Source: Streptomyces inusitatus
Lineage (GTDB): Bacteria > Actinomycetota > Actinomycetes > Streptomycetales > Streptomycetaceae
NCBI RefSeq assembly: GCF_014651115.1
Contig: NZ_BMWG01000011.1
Span: forward strand, 60,738 to 124,737
Direction: 5' to 3'
Length of the DNA: 64,000 nucleotides
The translations under genes were made by a program, and so were the position numbers. The notes below the pieces were generated by a model. It searched no databases. It was given only the letters and a program-made list of their open reading frames with translations, and was not told where the DNA came from. Of the stretch, positions 1 to 8,202 are shown in pieces (positions within the stretch are counted from its first letter, which is position 1; every line of letters begins with the position of its first letter).

Positions 1-378
1 CGCCCGCTTCTCCTTGGGGACCAGATCGGCGGCGACGACCGAGGCGATGCCGAAGAACGCGCCATGGGCGCAGGCGGTGATGAACCGGGCGCCCATGAGG
101 ATGCCGTAGTTGGGCGAGAGCGCGCACAGCAGGTTTCCGGCGAGGAAGATGCTGCTGAGGATCAGCAGGGTCCGCTTCCGCGGCAGCCGGCCGAGCAGCG
201 CCGTGAGGGTGGGGGCTCCGACGACGACCCCCAGGGCGTACCCGGTGACGAGCAGGCCCGCGGAGGTGATGCTGACGCCTAAGTCGTCGGCGACATTGGG
301 CAGTAGGCCCATGATCACGAATTCTGTGGTGCCGATGGCGAAGGCGCTCAGTGAGAGCGCCAGGAGAGCGATGGGCAT
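1..378 (-). CDS. MFS transporter, DHA1-type exporter (N-terminal part; cut by window edge)
   Basis: This reads leftwards out of the window, so only the first 126 codons are visible. The N-terminus MPIALLALSLSAFAIGTTEF is typical of DHA1-class multidrug or sugar efflux permeases (AraJ/YdhP-like). It has a first membrane helix, a second helix with GYALGVVVGAP, and the loop LLGRLPRKRTLL that matches the helix 2-3 signature of the major facilitator superfamily. The start ATG faces the MarR-type gene at 565. Divergent MarR/MFS pairs usually mean ligand-controlled efflux, with the regulator binding the shared promoter region. The substrate cannot be deduced. Confidence 0.88.
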   Translation of the reverse strand, partial: MPIALLALSLSAFAIGTTEFVIMGLLPNVADDLGVSITSAGLLVTGYALGVVVGAPTLTALLGRLPRKRTLLILSSIFLAGNLLCALSPNYGILMGARFITACAHGAFFGIASVVAADLVPKEKRA

Positions 379-458
379 GGAGGTGTCCTCTGTCTGTGCC
401 AGGAGGCCCGTAACGCGCAATGAGGCATGGCTTGTCGAGAATCGGCGGCGCCAACATA

Positions 459-502
459 TATGCTCGCGCATAGAATGGCAACACATCTATTGCTTATGCA
501 TA
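459..502. promoter_or_regulatory. Candidate MarR operator region in the divergent MFS/MarR intergenic
   Basis: The AT-rich stretch between the divergent genes holds TATGC-TCGC-GCATA (459-472) and the perfect palindrome TATGCATA (495-502), which lies inside a longer imperfect dyad. This is conspicuous in such G+C-rich DNA. MarR-family proteins bind dyads of this kind between their own gene and the target gene. The assignment is by position and symmetry only. Confidence 0.4.
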
Positions 503-564
503 TGATGCAAGGGCGTGCTAAGGTTCCGTGAACCCGTCTGCTCGCACGGGAAAAGGAGACTTGC

Positions 565-1044
565 GTGCCACTCGTCAATCAGGTGAGCCCTCACATCGAG
601 CTGCCGACCGTCCTCGAACAGCGCTGGCAGACGGTGCGTCTCCTCGCGGCACGCCTGGAAGAAGCGCTCTCGAAGGCGCTCCAGGCCGAACACCAGCTGT
701 CGGTCTCCGAGTTCTCCGCGCTGGCCGCGCTCGCCCACTCCGACGACGGCGGCCATCTCCGCCAGCAGTTCCTGGCCGACGCCATCCCTCTCAACCAGAG
801 TTCGGTGAGCCGCCTGGTGGGCCGACTGGAGAAACTGGGACTGACCGAGCGGTATCTCTGCCCTCATGACCGTCGCGGCGTCTACACCCAGATCAGCGAC
901 GAGGGGCAGGCCCGGGTCACGGCGGCCCGGATCACCTATGTCCGAGTGCTGGAGGAGACCCTGGGGGAAGCGGCCGAGAACGAGGCGTTCGCACCCCTCG
1001 CCGCCTGGCTCACCAGGGAAGCCGCCCCCCAGCGGTCCGCCTGA
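565..1044 (+). CDS. MarR family transcriptional regulator
   Basis: A 159-residue protein with the MarR winged-helix architecture. An N-terminal dimerisation helix is followed by SEFSALAALA, a recognition region around LNQSSVSRLVGRLEKLGL (residues ~75-95), then the wing segment HDRRGVYTQISDEGQ, and a C-terminal helix. GTG is chosen as start because AAAAGGAG lies 6 bases upstream. The length is normal for the family. It is transcribed away from the MFS exporter at 378, so it is probably that exporter's repressor, acting at the palindromes between them. The effector is unknown. Confidence 0.9.
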   Translation: MPLVNQVSPHIELPTVLEQRWQTVRLLAARLEEALSKALQAEHQLSVSEFSALAALAHSDDGGHLRQQFLADAIPLNQSSVSRLVGRLEKLGLTERYLCPHDRRGVYTQISDEGQARVTAARITYVRVLEETLGEAAENEAFAPLAAWLTREAAPQRSA

Positions 1045-1570
1045 ACCCGCGGCCCTCGGAGCGCCGGGGCCCGGCCGGAGGCCCGACCCCGGTTCACGGT
1101 CTCGACGTCCCGCCGCCCGGGCAGCAGCGGGTGGACCCGGTCCATGAACGCGGTATTCGCACAGGTCACCCACGGGTTGCATACCCGCTTGAACTTAAGT
1201 TGCATGCACATAAAATGCTTGCGCGTGGATTACGGGTGACGCATTGCCATTCAGAGTGGCCCGCGTCGCATGGTGATTTGCGCGGTGTGGCCGGTTCCGC
1301 ACCCTGACGGAGAGCCGCCACTCGGAGTTCCCGCAAGCCGTGCCGAGAGGGCGGCCGGTGGCGGATATTCGCACGATCTTCACCGTCTTCGGTCCCGGCT
1401 TCGGGAGTGCTATTACGCGGCGATTCCCGGCGGCTGGTTCCCGAGTGGGTGTATCCGCGGGCAACCGCACGGCCGCACGGGGCCGTCCTGGGCCGCCCTG
1501 GGTCGCTCCGGCGGGCCGGGCGCGTGTGCCGCCGCTCTCGACGGCGGTGCCGGTGTGCTCGCCCAGCGAC
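1045..1570. other. Intergenic region without a supported gene
   Basis: About 525 bases lie between the MarR gene and the terminator of the leftward AhpD-like gene. Several overlapping frames are open, but none has a convincing ribosome-binding site, codon bias or recognisable motif. A perfect palindrome AACTTAAGTT sits at about 1192-1201 in a locally AT-rich patch. Confidence 0.5.
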
Positions 1571-1603
1571 GAGGGCCGGCCCCCCGACGGGGGACCGGCC
1601 CTC
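1571..1603 (-). terminator. Strong stem-loop terminator
   Basis: GAGGGCCGG...CCGGCCCTC forms a long G+C-rich stem with a CGACG-type loop, about 40 bases past the stop of the leftward gene 1645-2205. It probably terminates that gene. There is no strong U-tract, as is usual in Streptomyces. Confidence 0.7.
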
Positions 1604-1644
1604 GCTGAAACGTTTCTGACGGAGTCGACCGATACATGAACCTT

Positions 1645-2205
1645 TCAGTCGGTGCTGCCCGCCGCCGCCTTCGAGTTCACATAGCCCTGGCTGGTGATCC
1701 GCCGCGCGGCTTCGGTGTAGTAGCCGGGTTCCGCTGGCAGCGCGGTGTCGAGTGCGTCGACATACCGGTTGTACATGCAGAACGCGGCGGCGATCAGGAC
1801 CGTGTCGTGGATCTCGGTGTCACCGGCCCCCTCCGCCCGGGCGGCCGCCAGCGCGGCGTCCGACACCGGGTGGGGCTCTTCCCTCACCTCGGCCGCGATC
1901 CGCAGCAGCGCCCGCAGCCGCTCGGACACGGGCGCGGTGTCCGCCTGGTGGAGCACCGACTTCACCAGGTCCTGGCCGCCTTCGAGCTGCGCGGCGGCGA
2001 AGGCGCTGTGCGAGGCGGAGCAGAAGCGGGTGCCGTTGAGCTCGGAGACGTACGCCGCGATCAGCTCGCGCTCTCCGCGGCTGAGCGGTGACGGGCCGCG
2101 CAACAGTGTTTCGACAAGCTGGGACAGCGGCGCGCCGGTGTCCTTGCGGTGGGCGAGCAGCCCCGAGATGCCCGGCAGATCATTGCTCAGTTCGATGTGC
2201 GGCAC
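1645..2205 (-). CDS. Carboxymuconolactone decarboxylase/AhpD-like peroxidase-related protein
   Basis: A 186-residue all-helical protein of the CMD/AhpD superfamily. The upstream frame stays open to about 2400, but GTG at 2205 is preferred because GAAGGGAA precedes it. The core motif reads NGTRFCSASHSA (about residues 65-80). It keeps the second cysteine and the histidine of the AhpD proton-relay site (CxxC...H), but a threonine stands where the first cysteine normally is. Family members with both cysteines are thiol peroxidases, so a one-cysteine form may have lost or changed that activity. It stands alone between terminator and promoter. Confidence 0.8.
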   Translation of the reverse strand: MPHIELSNDLPGISGLLAHRKDTGAPLSQLVETLLRGPSPLSRGERELIAAYVSELNGTRFCSASHSAFAAAQLEGGQDLVKSVLHQADTAPVSERLRALLRIAAEVREEPHPVSDAALAAARAEGAGDTEIHDTVLIAAAFCMYNRYVDALDTALPAEPGYYTEAARRITSQGYVNSKAAAGSTD

Positions 2206-2458
2206 TGTGCGCTTCCCTTCGTGGGGCGAGCGGTTCGAAGTTTCATCCTCATCAGCTCTCGTTGCCGGGAGCAACTCCCAGATTGCGGCGGTTCGGTGAG
2301 GACGCGGTGACCGTCTCCCACGGGCGGTCGCACGAGGGCATGACGCGCCATGGCCTGATTCATATAATCGGCTGGGTGTGGTCGCGGCGATGAGCGGCAC
2401 ACGCGCCGCCCGCCCTGGCGGGCGGTGGGGCGGGAAGAGACGATACGGGGATCACAGC

Positions 2459-2881
2459 ATGGTGTTTGGGCAAGGAGCCGGGCCGGGCGGCACGGCCGGG
2501 GAGCAGTCCGTACGGCTGAACGGACTGCCGCCGGACGGGCCGATGGCCCCGGCCGGCGGCCAGGGGGACCTGGCATCGACACCGGCCGCCAAGCGCGCCG
2601 CCGCCAACACCATCGAATCGGAGCTGGAGCCCCGCACCAAGAAGGCCGGCGACCGGCCCGACGACGCCAACGGCAAGATCATGAGCGGCCTCGACAACTG
2701 GGCCACCGCCGCCGGGATGAAGACGGTCCAGGAGACCTGGGACCAGCAGGTCAAGTCGCTGATGGGACGGCTCGCCGGGGAGAAGGGGGCGCTGCGCGCG
2801 ACCGCCGGCACCCTCCAGGCCACCGACGGGGAGCGCAAGGCCCGTATCGGCGCCGTCCAGTCGAACTTCGACAAGTACTAG
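2459..2881 (+). CDS. Small helical WXG100-like protein
   Basis: A 140-residue protein with a proline/glycine-rich N-terminus (residues 1-45), then a charged helical region with LDNWATAAGM and a second helix ending DKY. The size, helix-turn-helix layout with a turn tryptophan, and position directly upstream of a clear WXG protein suggest an Esx-type partner of type VII secretion, although no exact WxG motif is present. The ATG at 2459 was chosen over the upstream frame extension because coding character starts there. It is probably co-transcribed with 2971-4458. The function is inferred from context. Confidence 0.6.
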   Translation: MVFGQGAGPGGTAGEQSVRLNGLPPDGPMAPAGGQGDLASTPAAKRAAANTIESELEPRTKKAGDRPDDANGKIMSGLDNWATAAGMKTVQETWDQQVKSLMGRLAGEKGALRATAGTLQATDGERKARIGAVQSNFDKY

Positions 2882-2970
2882 ACCGCCGCGCCCGACGGGG
2901 CCTCGCAGGCCGCCGCCGCCGTCGGCCGCCGCCGTGCCGAGGCGCTCGAACGCTCCCAGGGGGACACACC

Positions 2971-4458
2971 ATGCTGACGTATCACGATGTCATGACGGCC
3001 GACTTCGGCGGTCTCTCCGCCGCCGCCGACAAGTGGCAGGAGACGGCCGACGAGTTCGGCAAGGTGGAGAAGCGCTACCGCGACAGCGTGGAAAAAATCA
3101 CCATGGACCGCACCTGGCTCGGCGACAGCGCCAACGCCGCCCGCGCCAACTTCGCCGCCACCCGCTACGAGTACGAGGCCGCACAGACCCAGGCCAAAGC
3201 CACCGCGACCCTGCTGCGCAACGCCCACACCCACTTCACCGAGCTGAAGAAGCAGCTGGAGTCCTCCCGCGCCGACGCCATCAAAGCCGGGATGAAGGTC
3301 TCCGACCAGGGCGAAGTCACCTACGACTACGACCGGCTCACCGCCCAGGAGCGCGGCACGGCGATGAACCACCCCGGCCACGCCCAGGAGATCCAGACCG
3401 CCGTCCAGAGCTGGCGCGACCATCTGCGGGACCGCGTCAAATTCGTCGACGACGCCGACAACGACCTCAAGAAGGACCTGGAGGCGGTCGTCAAGGACGC
3501 GGGCGGCAACAAGAACGACGCCACCGTGGGCGGCTTCAACGGCGACGCGGGGAAGGTGGCCGCCGCCGACGACCAGGCGAAGAAGGCGCGGACCGAGCTG
3601 GCCTCCGTCATGGAGATGAGGGAGAACGAGAGCCTCGACGACTATCTGAAGAGGCTTCAGCGCGAGGGGATCACCCGGCTCACCGGCAATGAGCAGCTCG
3701 CCAAGACCATTACCGCGTACCTCGCGGGGACGGCAAAGGCGGCCATGGTCATCGAGGCCCTGAGCACTGTCGGGTCGGGGATCTTCAAGCTCAGCAAGTA
3801 CGCCATCCAGCGAGGCGAGGTTGCGATGAATGCTCCCGGAAGCATGGTCGCGAAGTTCGTCAACACCAAGCTGGCCGCAGCGCAGCCGGGAAGTCTGCTC
3901 AGCAAGATTCCGCCGAACCTGCCGCGGGCGATGTACGGCTCCGATCTGGCCGCCGAGTTCGGTGCCCATATGCGGAAGGGCGAGTACTTCATTCCCAAGT
4001 CGTATCAGGCGAATCTGGCCACGGTCGCCAAGAACGGCGGTCTGGGGCAGGCGGCCAAGGCGGCCGGCTGGTTGCGCGGCGCGGGCATCGTTGGCAGCGC
4101 GGGGGCGACGGTCTACGGCGTGGCGAACCTGGCCACGTACAACACCGACATGATCAAGGCCGATCCTGCCAAGTTCGCCACCGAGGTCACCGGTACGGCG
4201 TTCAACGCGTCCCTGACAGCGATGGCGGTGGCACCCAACCCGATCACCGTAGGTTTGGCTCTCGGTACCGGCGCTGCCTATCTCGGTGCCACGGTCTGGG
4301 ACAACCATGAAGAGATCATGGACGCCGGGCGTGCGGCGGCGGACTGGACCGGTAAGACTGCCGAGAAGATCGGAGACGGTGTTTCCAAGGGCCTCGACAA
4401 GGTCGGGGACGGCATCGCGAGCGGTGCGAAGAAGATTTTCAACAACCCCTTCGACTGA
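2971..4458 (+). CDS. WXG-domain protein, putative type VII secreted effector
   Basis: A 495-residue protein that begins MLTYHDVM after CAGGGGGA. Residues 1-110 form a WXG100-type helical hairpin with WLG at 49-51 and a flanking heptad pattern. A charged helical linker follows (~110-225), then a Gly/Ala-rich hydrophobic region (~235-430) with several amphipathic or membrane-active stretches such as AGIVGSAGATVYGVANLA. The C-terminus is an amphipathic Lys/Asp helix ending NNPFD. This layout is like WXG/LXG proteins exported by ESX-type systems in actinobacteria. There is no recognisable C-terminal enzyme domain, so toxin activity is not established. No EccC-type ATPase is seen in the window. 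The three tandem genes downstream may be accessory or protective partners. Confidence 0.7.
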   Translation: MLTYHDVMTADFGGLSAAADKWQETADEFGKVEKRYRDSVEKITMDRTWLGDSANAARANFAATRYEYEAAQTQAKATATLLRNAHTHFTELKKQLESSRADAIKAGMKVSDQGEVTYDYDRLTAQERGTAMNHPGHAQEIQTAVQSWRDHLRDRVKFVDDADNDLKKDLEAVVKDAGGNKNDATVGGFNGDAGKVAAADDQAKKARTELASVMEMRENESLDDYLKRLQREGITRLTGNEQLAKTITAYLAGTAKAAMVIEALSTVGSGIFKLSKYAIQRGEVAMNAPGSMVAKFVNTKLAAAQPGSLLSKIPPNLPRAMYGSDLAAEFGAHMRKGEYFIPKSYQANLATVAKNGGLGQAAKAAGWLRGAGIVGSAGATVYGVANLATYNTDMIKADPAKFATEVTGTAFNASLTAMAVAPNPITVGLALGTGAAYLGATVWDNHEEIMDAGRAAADWTGKTAEKIGDGVSKGLDKVGDGIASGAKKIFNNPFD

Positions 4459-4493
4459 CACCACGGTGCGTATCAGAGCGAGAAGGGAGACGC

Positions 4494-5123
4494 ATGCGAA
4501 CCGAGATCACCTCCTTCCGGATGGATTCCCACCGGACGCACAACGGAAGGCAGAGGCCTGATTTTCTGGGCTGGCGGGGAACATCCCCGGAGTTCGGTGA
4601 GATCACGGTCGCCTACCCCTTCATGACTGGCGAGTACGAGATCCGCGCCACGGTTCGGGGTGAGAAAGTTCCGACGGTCCTTTTCGACGCCAAGGGCTTC
4701 CATGTGCCCGGTCTGCTCATGCCGACGCTGAATCGGGGCACTCTGCGGGTGGGCGAGCGCGAGGTCGCCATGGCCCGCAACCGGCTCGGCACCACCCGAC
4801 AGGGGCGCGCGCTCCATCTCACCGATGGGGAGGACCGGTACAAGCTCTGGGCGATCAGCCGCAAGCGCTACGCCCTGGCCCGGAAGCCGTCCGGCGAGAG
4901 GTCCGGGGTGACCGTCAAGGTCAAGCAGTCCGGTGTCGGCGGCCGTCGGCACTTGTCCGGCGGTCTGTATCTGACGGTCACTGTTGAGGGGCGCGCCGAG
5001 CCTACGGACATCGCCCTCGCGGTCATGTTCTCCGGCGTCGACCGTTCCAATCTCACTCGGGGAGGTGCTATCCGATCGATCTTCTCCCGGGGTGCCAACC
5101 ACATCGTGCACCTCGGCTCCTGA
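4494..5123 (+). CDS. Hypothetical protein, first copy of a tandem three-gene family
   Basis: 209 residues, family not recognised. Visible blocks are GWRGTSPEFGEITVAYPF (~27-44), LMPTLNRGTLRVGE, YKLWAISRKRYALAR, and EPTDIALAVMFSGVDRSNLT near the end. It is probably beta-rich, with no signal peptide or membrane segment. RBS GAGAAGGGAGA precedes the ATG. It starts 35 bases after the WXG effector and is the most diverged of three paralogues (next: 5175 and 5927). The placement right behind a secreted effector resembles immunity or chaperone gene arrays, but this is inference only. Confidence 0.75.
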   Translation: MRTEITSFRMDSHRTHNGRQRPDFLGWRGTSPEFGEITVAYPFMTGEYEIRATVRGEKVPTVLFDAKGFHVPGLLMPTLNRGTLRVGEREVAMARNRLGTTRQGRALHLTDGEDRYKLWAISRKRYALARKPSGERSGVTVKVKQSGVGGRRHLSGGLYLTVTVEGRAEPTDIALAVMFSGVDRSNLTRGGAIRSIFSRGANHIVHLGS

Positions 5124-5150
5124 GCAGCGGCTGAAGCGCCCCACAATTGC

Positions 5151-5177
5151 CACATAGTGAAACGAGTAAATTTTATG
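5151..5177 (+). repeat. Duplicated leader segment, copy 1
   Basis: CACATAGTGAAACGAGTAAATTTTATG precedes the second tandem paralogue. It is nearly repeated at 5874-5898 and 6604-6630, which shows that the duplication unit included the intergenic DNA. Confidence 0.75.
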
Positions 5178-5843
5178 CCGTCCCCACCCGAGCAGGGAGC
5201 AAAGGTACAGATTGCCACCAAGCCCTTCCGGCTGAACTCCTTCAGGGGCGCCCCCTCGTACCCATCCGGCTTCGAGGGCTGGCGGGGGACTTCCCCGGAG
5301 CTGGGCGATGTCTCGGTCACCTATCCCTTCAGGCCTGGTGAGTACGAGCTGAGTTCCATCGTTCAGGGCGAGGGGATCCCGACGGTCCGCTACCACACCA
5401 AGGGCCTTCATGTGGTGAGCGGCCTGTTCATGCCGACGCTGAATCGTGGCACTTTGAGGGTGGGTGAGGATGAGGTGACCATGAGCCGTAATCGGCTCGG
5501 TGTCACTGAGCAGAGCCGTGCGCTTCATCTGACCCATGGGGGCGACGAGTACCGGTTGTGGGCGATCAGTCGCTTGCATTACGCCCTGGCCCGGAAGCCG
5601 TCCGGCGAGAGGCCTGGGGTCACCGTTCAGGTGGAGCAGTCAGGCAAGCACGGCATGCGGGCTATGAAAAGTGGTCGAATGCACCTTTCCTTCACGATTG
5701 AGGGCTGTGCTGAACCCACGGACATCGCCCTTGCCGTCATGTTCTCCGGTGTCGACCGATCCACCCTGACCGCGGGAGGCTCCGTTCGGGCGATGTTCGC
5801 CCGGGGGAGCGACCAGGCAGTGGAGCTCGGCACCGGGCTCTGA
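5175..5843 (+). CDS. Hypothetical protein, second tandem paralogue
   Basis: 222 residues from ATG 5175 (an in-frame GTG lies at 5157). It shares GWRGTSPELGDVSVTYPF, LNRGTLRVGEDEVTMSRNRL, YRLWAISRLHYALAR and the C-terminal EPTDIALAVMFSGVDRS block with its neighbours. The start is uncertain. The codon that aligns with the ATG of the third copy is GTA here, and a one-base difference in the leader puts 5157/5175 in frame, so this copy probably carries a 12-residue N-terminal extension. Over more than 100 bases (about 5430-5535) it is almost identical in DNA to copy three, pointing to recent duplication or gene conversion. Confidence 0.72.
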   Translation: MPSPPEQGAKVQIATKPFRLNSFRGAPSYPSGFEGWRGTSPELGDVSVTYPFRPGEYELSSIVQGEGIPTVRYHTKGLHVVSGLFMPTLNRGTLRVGEDEVTMSRNRLGVTEQSRALHLTHGGDEYRLWAISRLHYALARKPSGERPGVTVQVEQSGKHGMRAMKSGRMHLSFTIEGCAEPTDIALAVMFSGVDRSTLTAGGSVRAMFARGSDQAVELGTGL

Positions 5844-5873
5844 CCGTCGGCTGAAGCGCGCCGACATCTGCCG

Positions 5874-5898
5874 CACAGTGAAACGAGCGAATTGTATG
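5874..5898 (+). repeat. Duplicated leader segment, copy 2
   Basis: CACAGTGAAACGAGCGAATTGTATG. In this copy the ATG at the end is out of frame with the downstream gene, which instead starts at 5927. Confidence 0.75.
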
Positions 5899-5926
5899 GC
5901 TCCTCTATTTGAGCAGGGAGTAGAAG

Positions 5927-6568
5927 ATGCAGACCGTCACCAAGCCCTTCCGGCTGAACTCCTTCCGAAATCGCCATCCCGAGCACGTGGCCGGCTTCGA
6001 GGGCTGGCGGGGTACGTCCCCGGAGCTGGGGGAGATCTCGGTCACCTATCCCTTCAGGACCGGTGAGGAGGAGATCCGATCCATCGTCCGGGGTGAGAAG
6101 GTTCCGACGGTCCTCTATGACACCAAGGGCCTTCATGTGGCGGCCGGTCTGCTGATGCCGACGCTGAATCGTGGCACTTTGAGGGTGGGCGAGGATGAGG
6201 TGACCATGAGCCGTAATCGGCTCGGTGTCACTGAGCAGAGCCGTGCGCTTCATCTCACGCACGGGGAGGACAAGTACCGGTTGTGGGCGATCAGTCGTCT
6301 GCATTACGCCCTGGCCCGGGAGCCGTCCGAGGGAAGGCCTGGGGTCGCCATTCAGGTGGAGCAGTCGGGCAAGAGCACCCTGCGGGCGATGAAAAGCGGT
6401 CGGCTGCATCTCGCCTTCACGATCGAGGGTCTTGCCGAGCCCACGGACATCGCGCTCGCGGCCATGTTCTCCGGGGTCGACCGAGCCAACCTCACCACAG
6501 GGGGCTCCATCCGGGCGCTCTTCACCCGGGGTCGGGACCAGGCGATGGAAATCGCCTGGGGGACCTGA
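5927..6568 (+). CDS. Hypothetical protein, third tandem paralogue
   Basis: 213 residues starting MQTVTKPFRLNSF, with RBS GCAGGGAG eight bases upstream. All the shared blocks are present (GWRGTSPELGEISVTYPF, LNRGTLRVGEDEVTMSRNRL, EPTDIALAAMFSGVDRANLT). The family is unknown to me. It lacks transmembrane or export signals, so it is probably cytosolic. It sits between copy two and an EspG-like gene, all on one strand and likely one transcript with the WXG genes. Confidence 0.75.
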   Translation: MQTVTKPFRLNSFRNRHPEHVAGFEGWRGTSPELGEISVTYPFRTGEEEIRSIVRGEKVPTVLYDTKGLHVAAGLLMPTLNRGTLRVGEDEVTMSRNRLGVTEQSRALHLTHGEDKYRLWAISRLHYALAREPSEGRPGVAIQVEQSGKSTLRAMKSGRLHLAFTIEGLAEPTDIALAAMFSGVDRANLTTGGSIRALFTRGRDQAMEIAWGT

Positions 6569-6603
6569 CCGTCCGCCGAAGCCACACACGCACAAACACC
6601 CGC

Positions 6604-6630
6604 CACACAGCGAAACGAGCGAATTGCATG
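6604..6630 (+). repeat. Duplicated leader segment, copy 3
   Basis: CACACAGCGAAACGAGCGAATTGCATG, the third copy of the leader. Its final ATG is the likely start of the next, unrelated gene. The ancestral leader may therefore have belonged to this gene, or the duplication endpoint lies at its start. Confidence 0.7.
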
Positions 6631-7458
6631 CCTTCCTTCGACCTCTCCCGGTACCGGTTCCGCCTCAGTGACGACGACTTGGCGGCCGTCGCGCTGCTGG
6701 CGACCGGGGAGCCTGTGCCCGACCGTTTGGCCCCGGCTGTCGCGGGGCTGCGGGAGGCAGGGCTGATATGGCCGGACGGGAGGCTGGCTGAGGCGCTGCT
6801 GCCGCTGGTCAACGCGTTGCTTGGGCCTTCGGTCATTGTCGGGGTCGAGACGGCGGGTCGGCAGGGGAAGCTGGCGCACGGGCTGTTGGTCGGATCGGAG
6901 GATGTCTTCTCGCACGAGGCATGGCCCGGGGAGGGGGAGTCGGAGTACGTCAGGGTCGACCGGAACATGGTGGTCTGGGAGCTGGCCCGGATGGTGAACC
7001 TCCAGCGCTCCGGGGTGCCGCTGACCGGGCCGGGGACCGTCGATTCGACGCTGGGGGTGCTGGACGCGGGGCTGGCCGCCATGGATCACGCGGCCTCGGC
7101 CGCCGATGAGCCCGTCGCCGTGCGGGCCGCGTTGGCGGCCGCGGCGGGGCCGTACGCGCAGGCCCCGGAGGGTCTGGCGGAGCTGATCGTTCAGCTGCGG
7201 TGCAGCTGGCGGATGACGGCGGCCTGGCCGGGCCACGACGGCACCGGGCCCGGGGTCACGGCTCGGGGCTTCGCGATCTGGGACTGTGGTCCGCTCGGCC
7301 ACTGGTACCGCGAACTCCCCGCCGAGCCGGTCATGGAGGACGCGACCGGACCCACGACTCCGCTCCGGCTCACCCGGGTCCTCCCCAAGGAGATCTGGCG
7401 GATGATCGCCGATCTCCTCCCCGACGACTCGGAGACAGCCGCACCCTCGGCCGCCTGA
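6628..7458 (+). CDS. Putative EspG-like (ESX secretion-associated) protein
   Basis: 276 residues, MPSFDLSRYRFRLSDDDLAA onward. It has a mixed alpha/beta pattern with a two-strand segment SVIVGVETAGRQGKLAHGLLVG (~75-96) followed by a long helical region. The size, order of elements and position at the end of a WXG module resemble EspG chaperones that hold PE/PPE or WXG substrates, but sequence similarity is weak and I cannot confirm it. No signal peptide or TM helix is visible. The ATG at 6628 was chosen because it coincides with the leader repeat. The longer upstream frame overlaps the previous gene. Confidence 0.5.
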   Translation: MPSFDLSRYRFRLSDDDLAAVALLATGEPVPDRLAPAVAGLREAGLIWPDGRLAEALLPLVNALLGPSVIVGVETAGRQGKLAHGLLVGSEDVFSHEAWPGEGESEYVRVDRNMVVWELARMVNLQRSGVPLTGPGTVDSTLGVLDAGLAAMDHAASAADEPVAVRAALAAAAGPYAQAPEGLAELIVQLRCSWRMTAAWPGHDGTGPGVTARGFAIWDCGPLGHWYRELPAEPVMEDATGPTTPLRLTRVLPKEIWRMIADLLPDDSETAAPSAA

Positions 7459-7509
7459 CCGTCTTTTCGTACGTACAGGGATTCGGTCATCGCCCATTAG
7501 GGTGCACCC

Positions 7510-8202
7510 GTGCAAGCATTGCGGGTATTGCTGGTGGAAGACGACGAGCCCGTCGCCGAGTCGCTGCGACGCGGCCTGCTGCGTTACGGCTTCACCGTGG
7601 AGTGGGCCAGTACAGGGACGGCCGCACTGGCCGTCACCGACCCCTATGACCTGGTGCTGCTGGACCTGGGGCTGCCGGACACCGACGGGCTGGACGTCTG
7701 CCGGGAGCTGCGCAGGCGCGGTGATGTGCCGATCATCGTCATCAGCGCCCGCAGCGACGAGACCGACCGTGTCGTCGGGCTGGAGATCGGGGCGGACGAC
7801 TATGTCTCCAAGCCCTTCGGCGTCCGCGAGGTGATCGCCCGGATCCGGGCGGTGATGCGGCGGGTCCAGCCCGCGCAGAAGGCGGCCGCCGGGCCGGACC
7901 GCTACGGCTCCCGGCTGCTGGTGGACCGCAAGGCCGCACGGGTCAGACTGGACGGGGCGGAGGTCGCGCTCACGCCGAAGGAGTACGACCTGCTGGCGTT
8001 TCTCACCGAGGAGCCCGGCGCGCTGATGTCGCGCGAGCAGATCATGGAAGCGGTCTGGGACGCCAACTGGTTCGGCCCGACCAAGACGCTGGACGTGCAT
8101 GTGGCCGCCCTGCGCCGCAAGCTCGCCGGAGCGGTGGTGATCGAGACGGTGCGCGGAGTGGGCTTCCGGCTCGTCCTCACCGAGAGCACGGACGCCGAGT
8201 GA
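7510..8202 (+). CDS. OmpR-family response regulator
   Basis: 230 residues. The receiver domain (1-~118) has acidic pocket E10-D11-D12, phospho-acceptor D52 in LVLLDLGLP, T/S in IIVISARS and the conserved lysine in YVSKPFG. The C-terminal winged helix (~130-228) has ALTPKEYDLLAFL and VDVHVAALRRKL-type motifs. It starts at GTG. The stop overlaps a GTG that opens a 33-codon frame leading into the histidine kinase at 8297, so the pair is one operon. The kinase downstream is the obvious partner. Target genes are unknown. Confidence 0.93.
   Translation: MQALRVLLVEDDEPVAESLRRGLLRYGFTVEWASTGTAALAVTDPYDLVLLDLGLPDTDGLDVCRELRRRGDVPIIVISARSDETDRVVGLEIGADDYVSKPFGVREVIARIRAVMRRVQPAQKAAAGPDRYGSRLLVDRKAARVRLDGAEVALTPKEYDLLAFLTEEPGALMSREQIMEAVWDANWFGPTKTLDVHVAALRRKLAGAVVIETVRGVGFRLVLTESTDAE

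Noticed and set aside
2878..4464. 528-codon open frame opposite the WXG effector
   Set aside because: It is an antisense shadow of a high-G+C gene. The plus strand has the RBS, WXG motif and proper codon bias.
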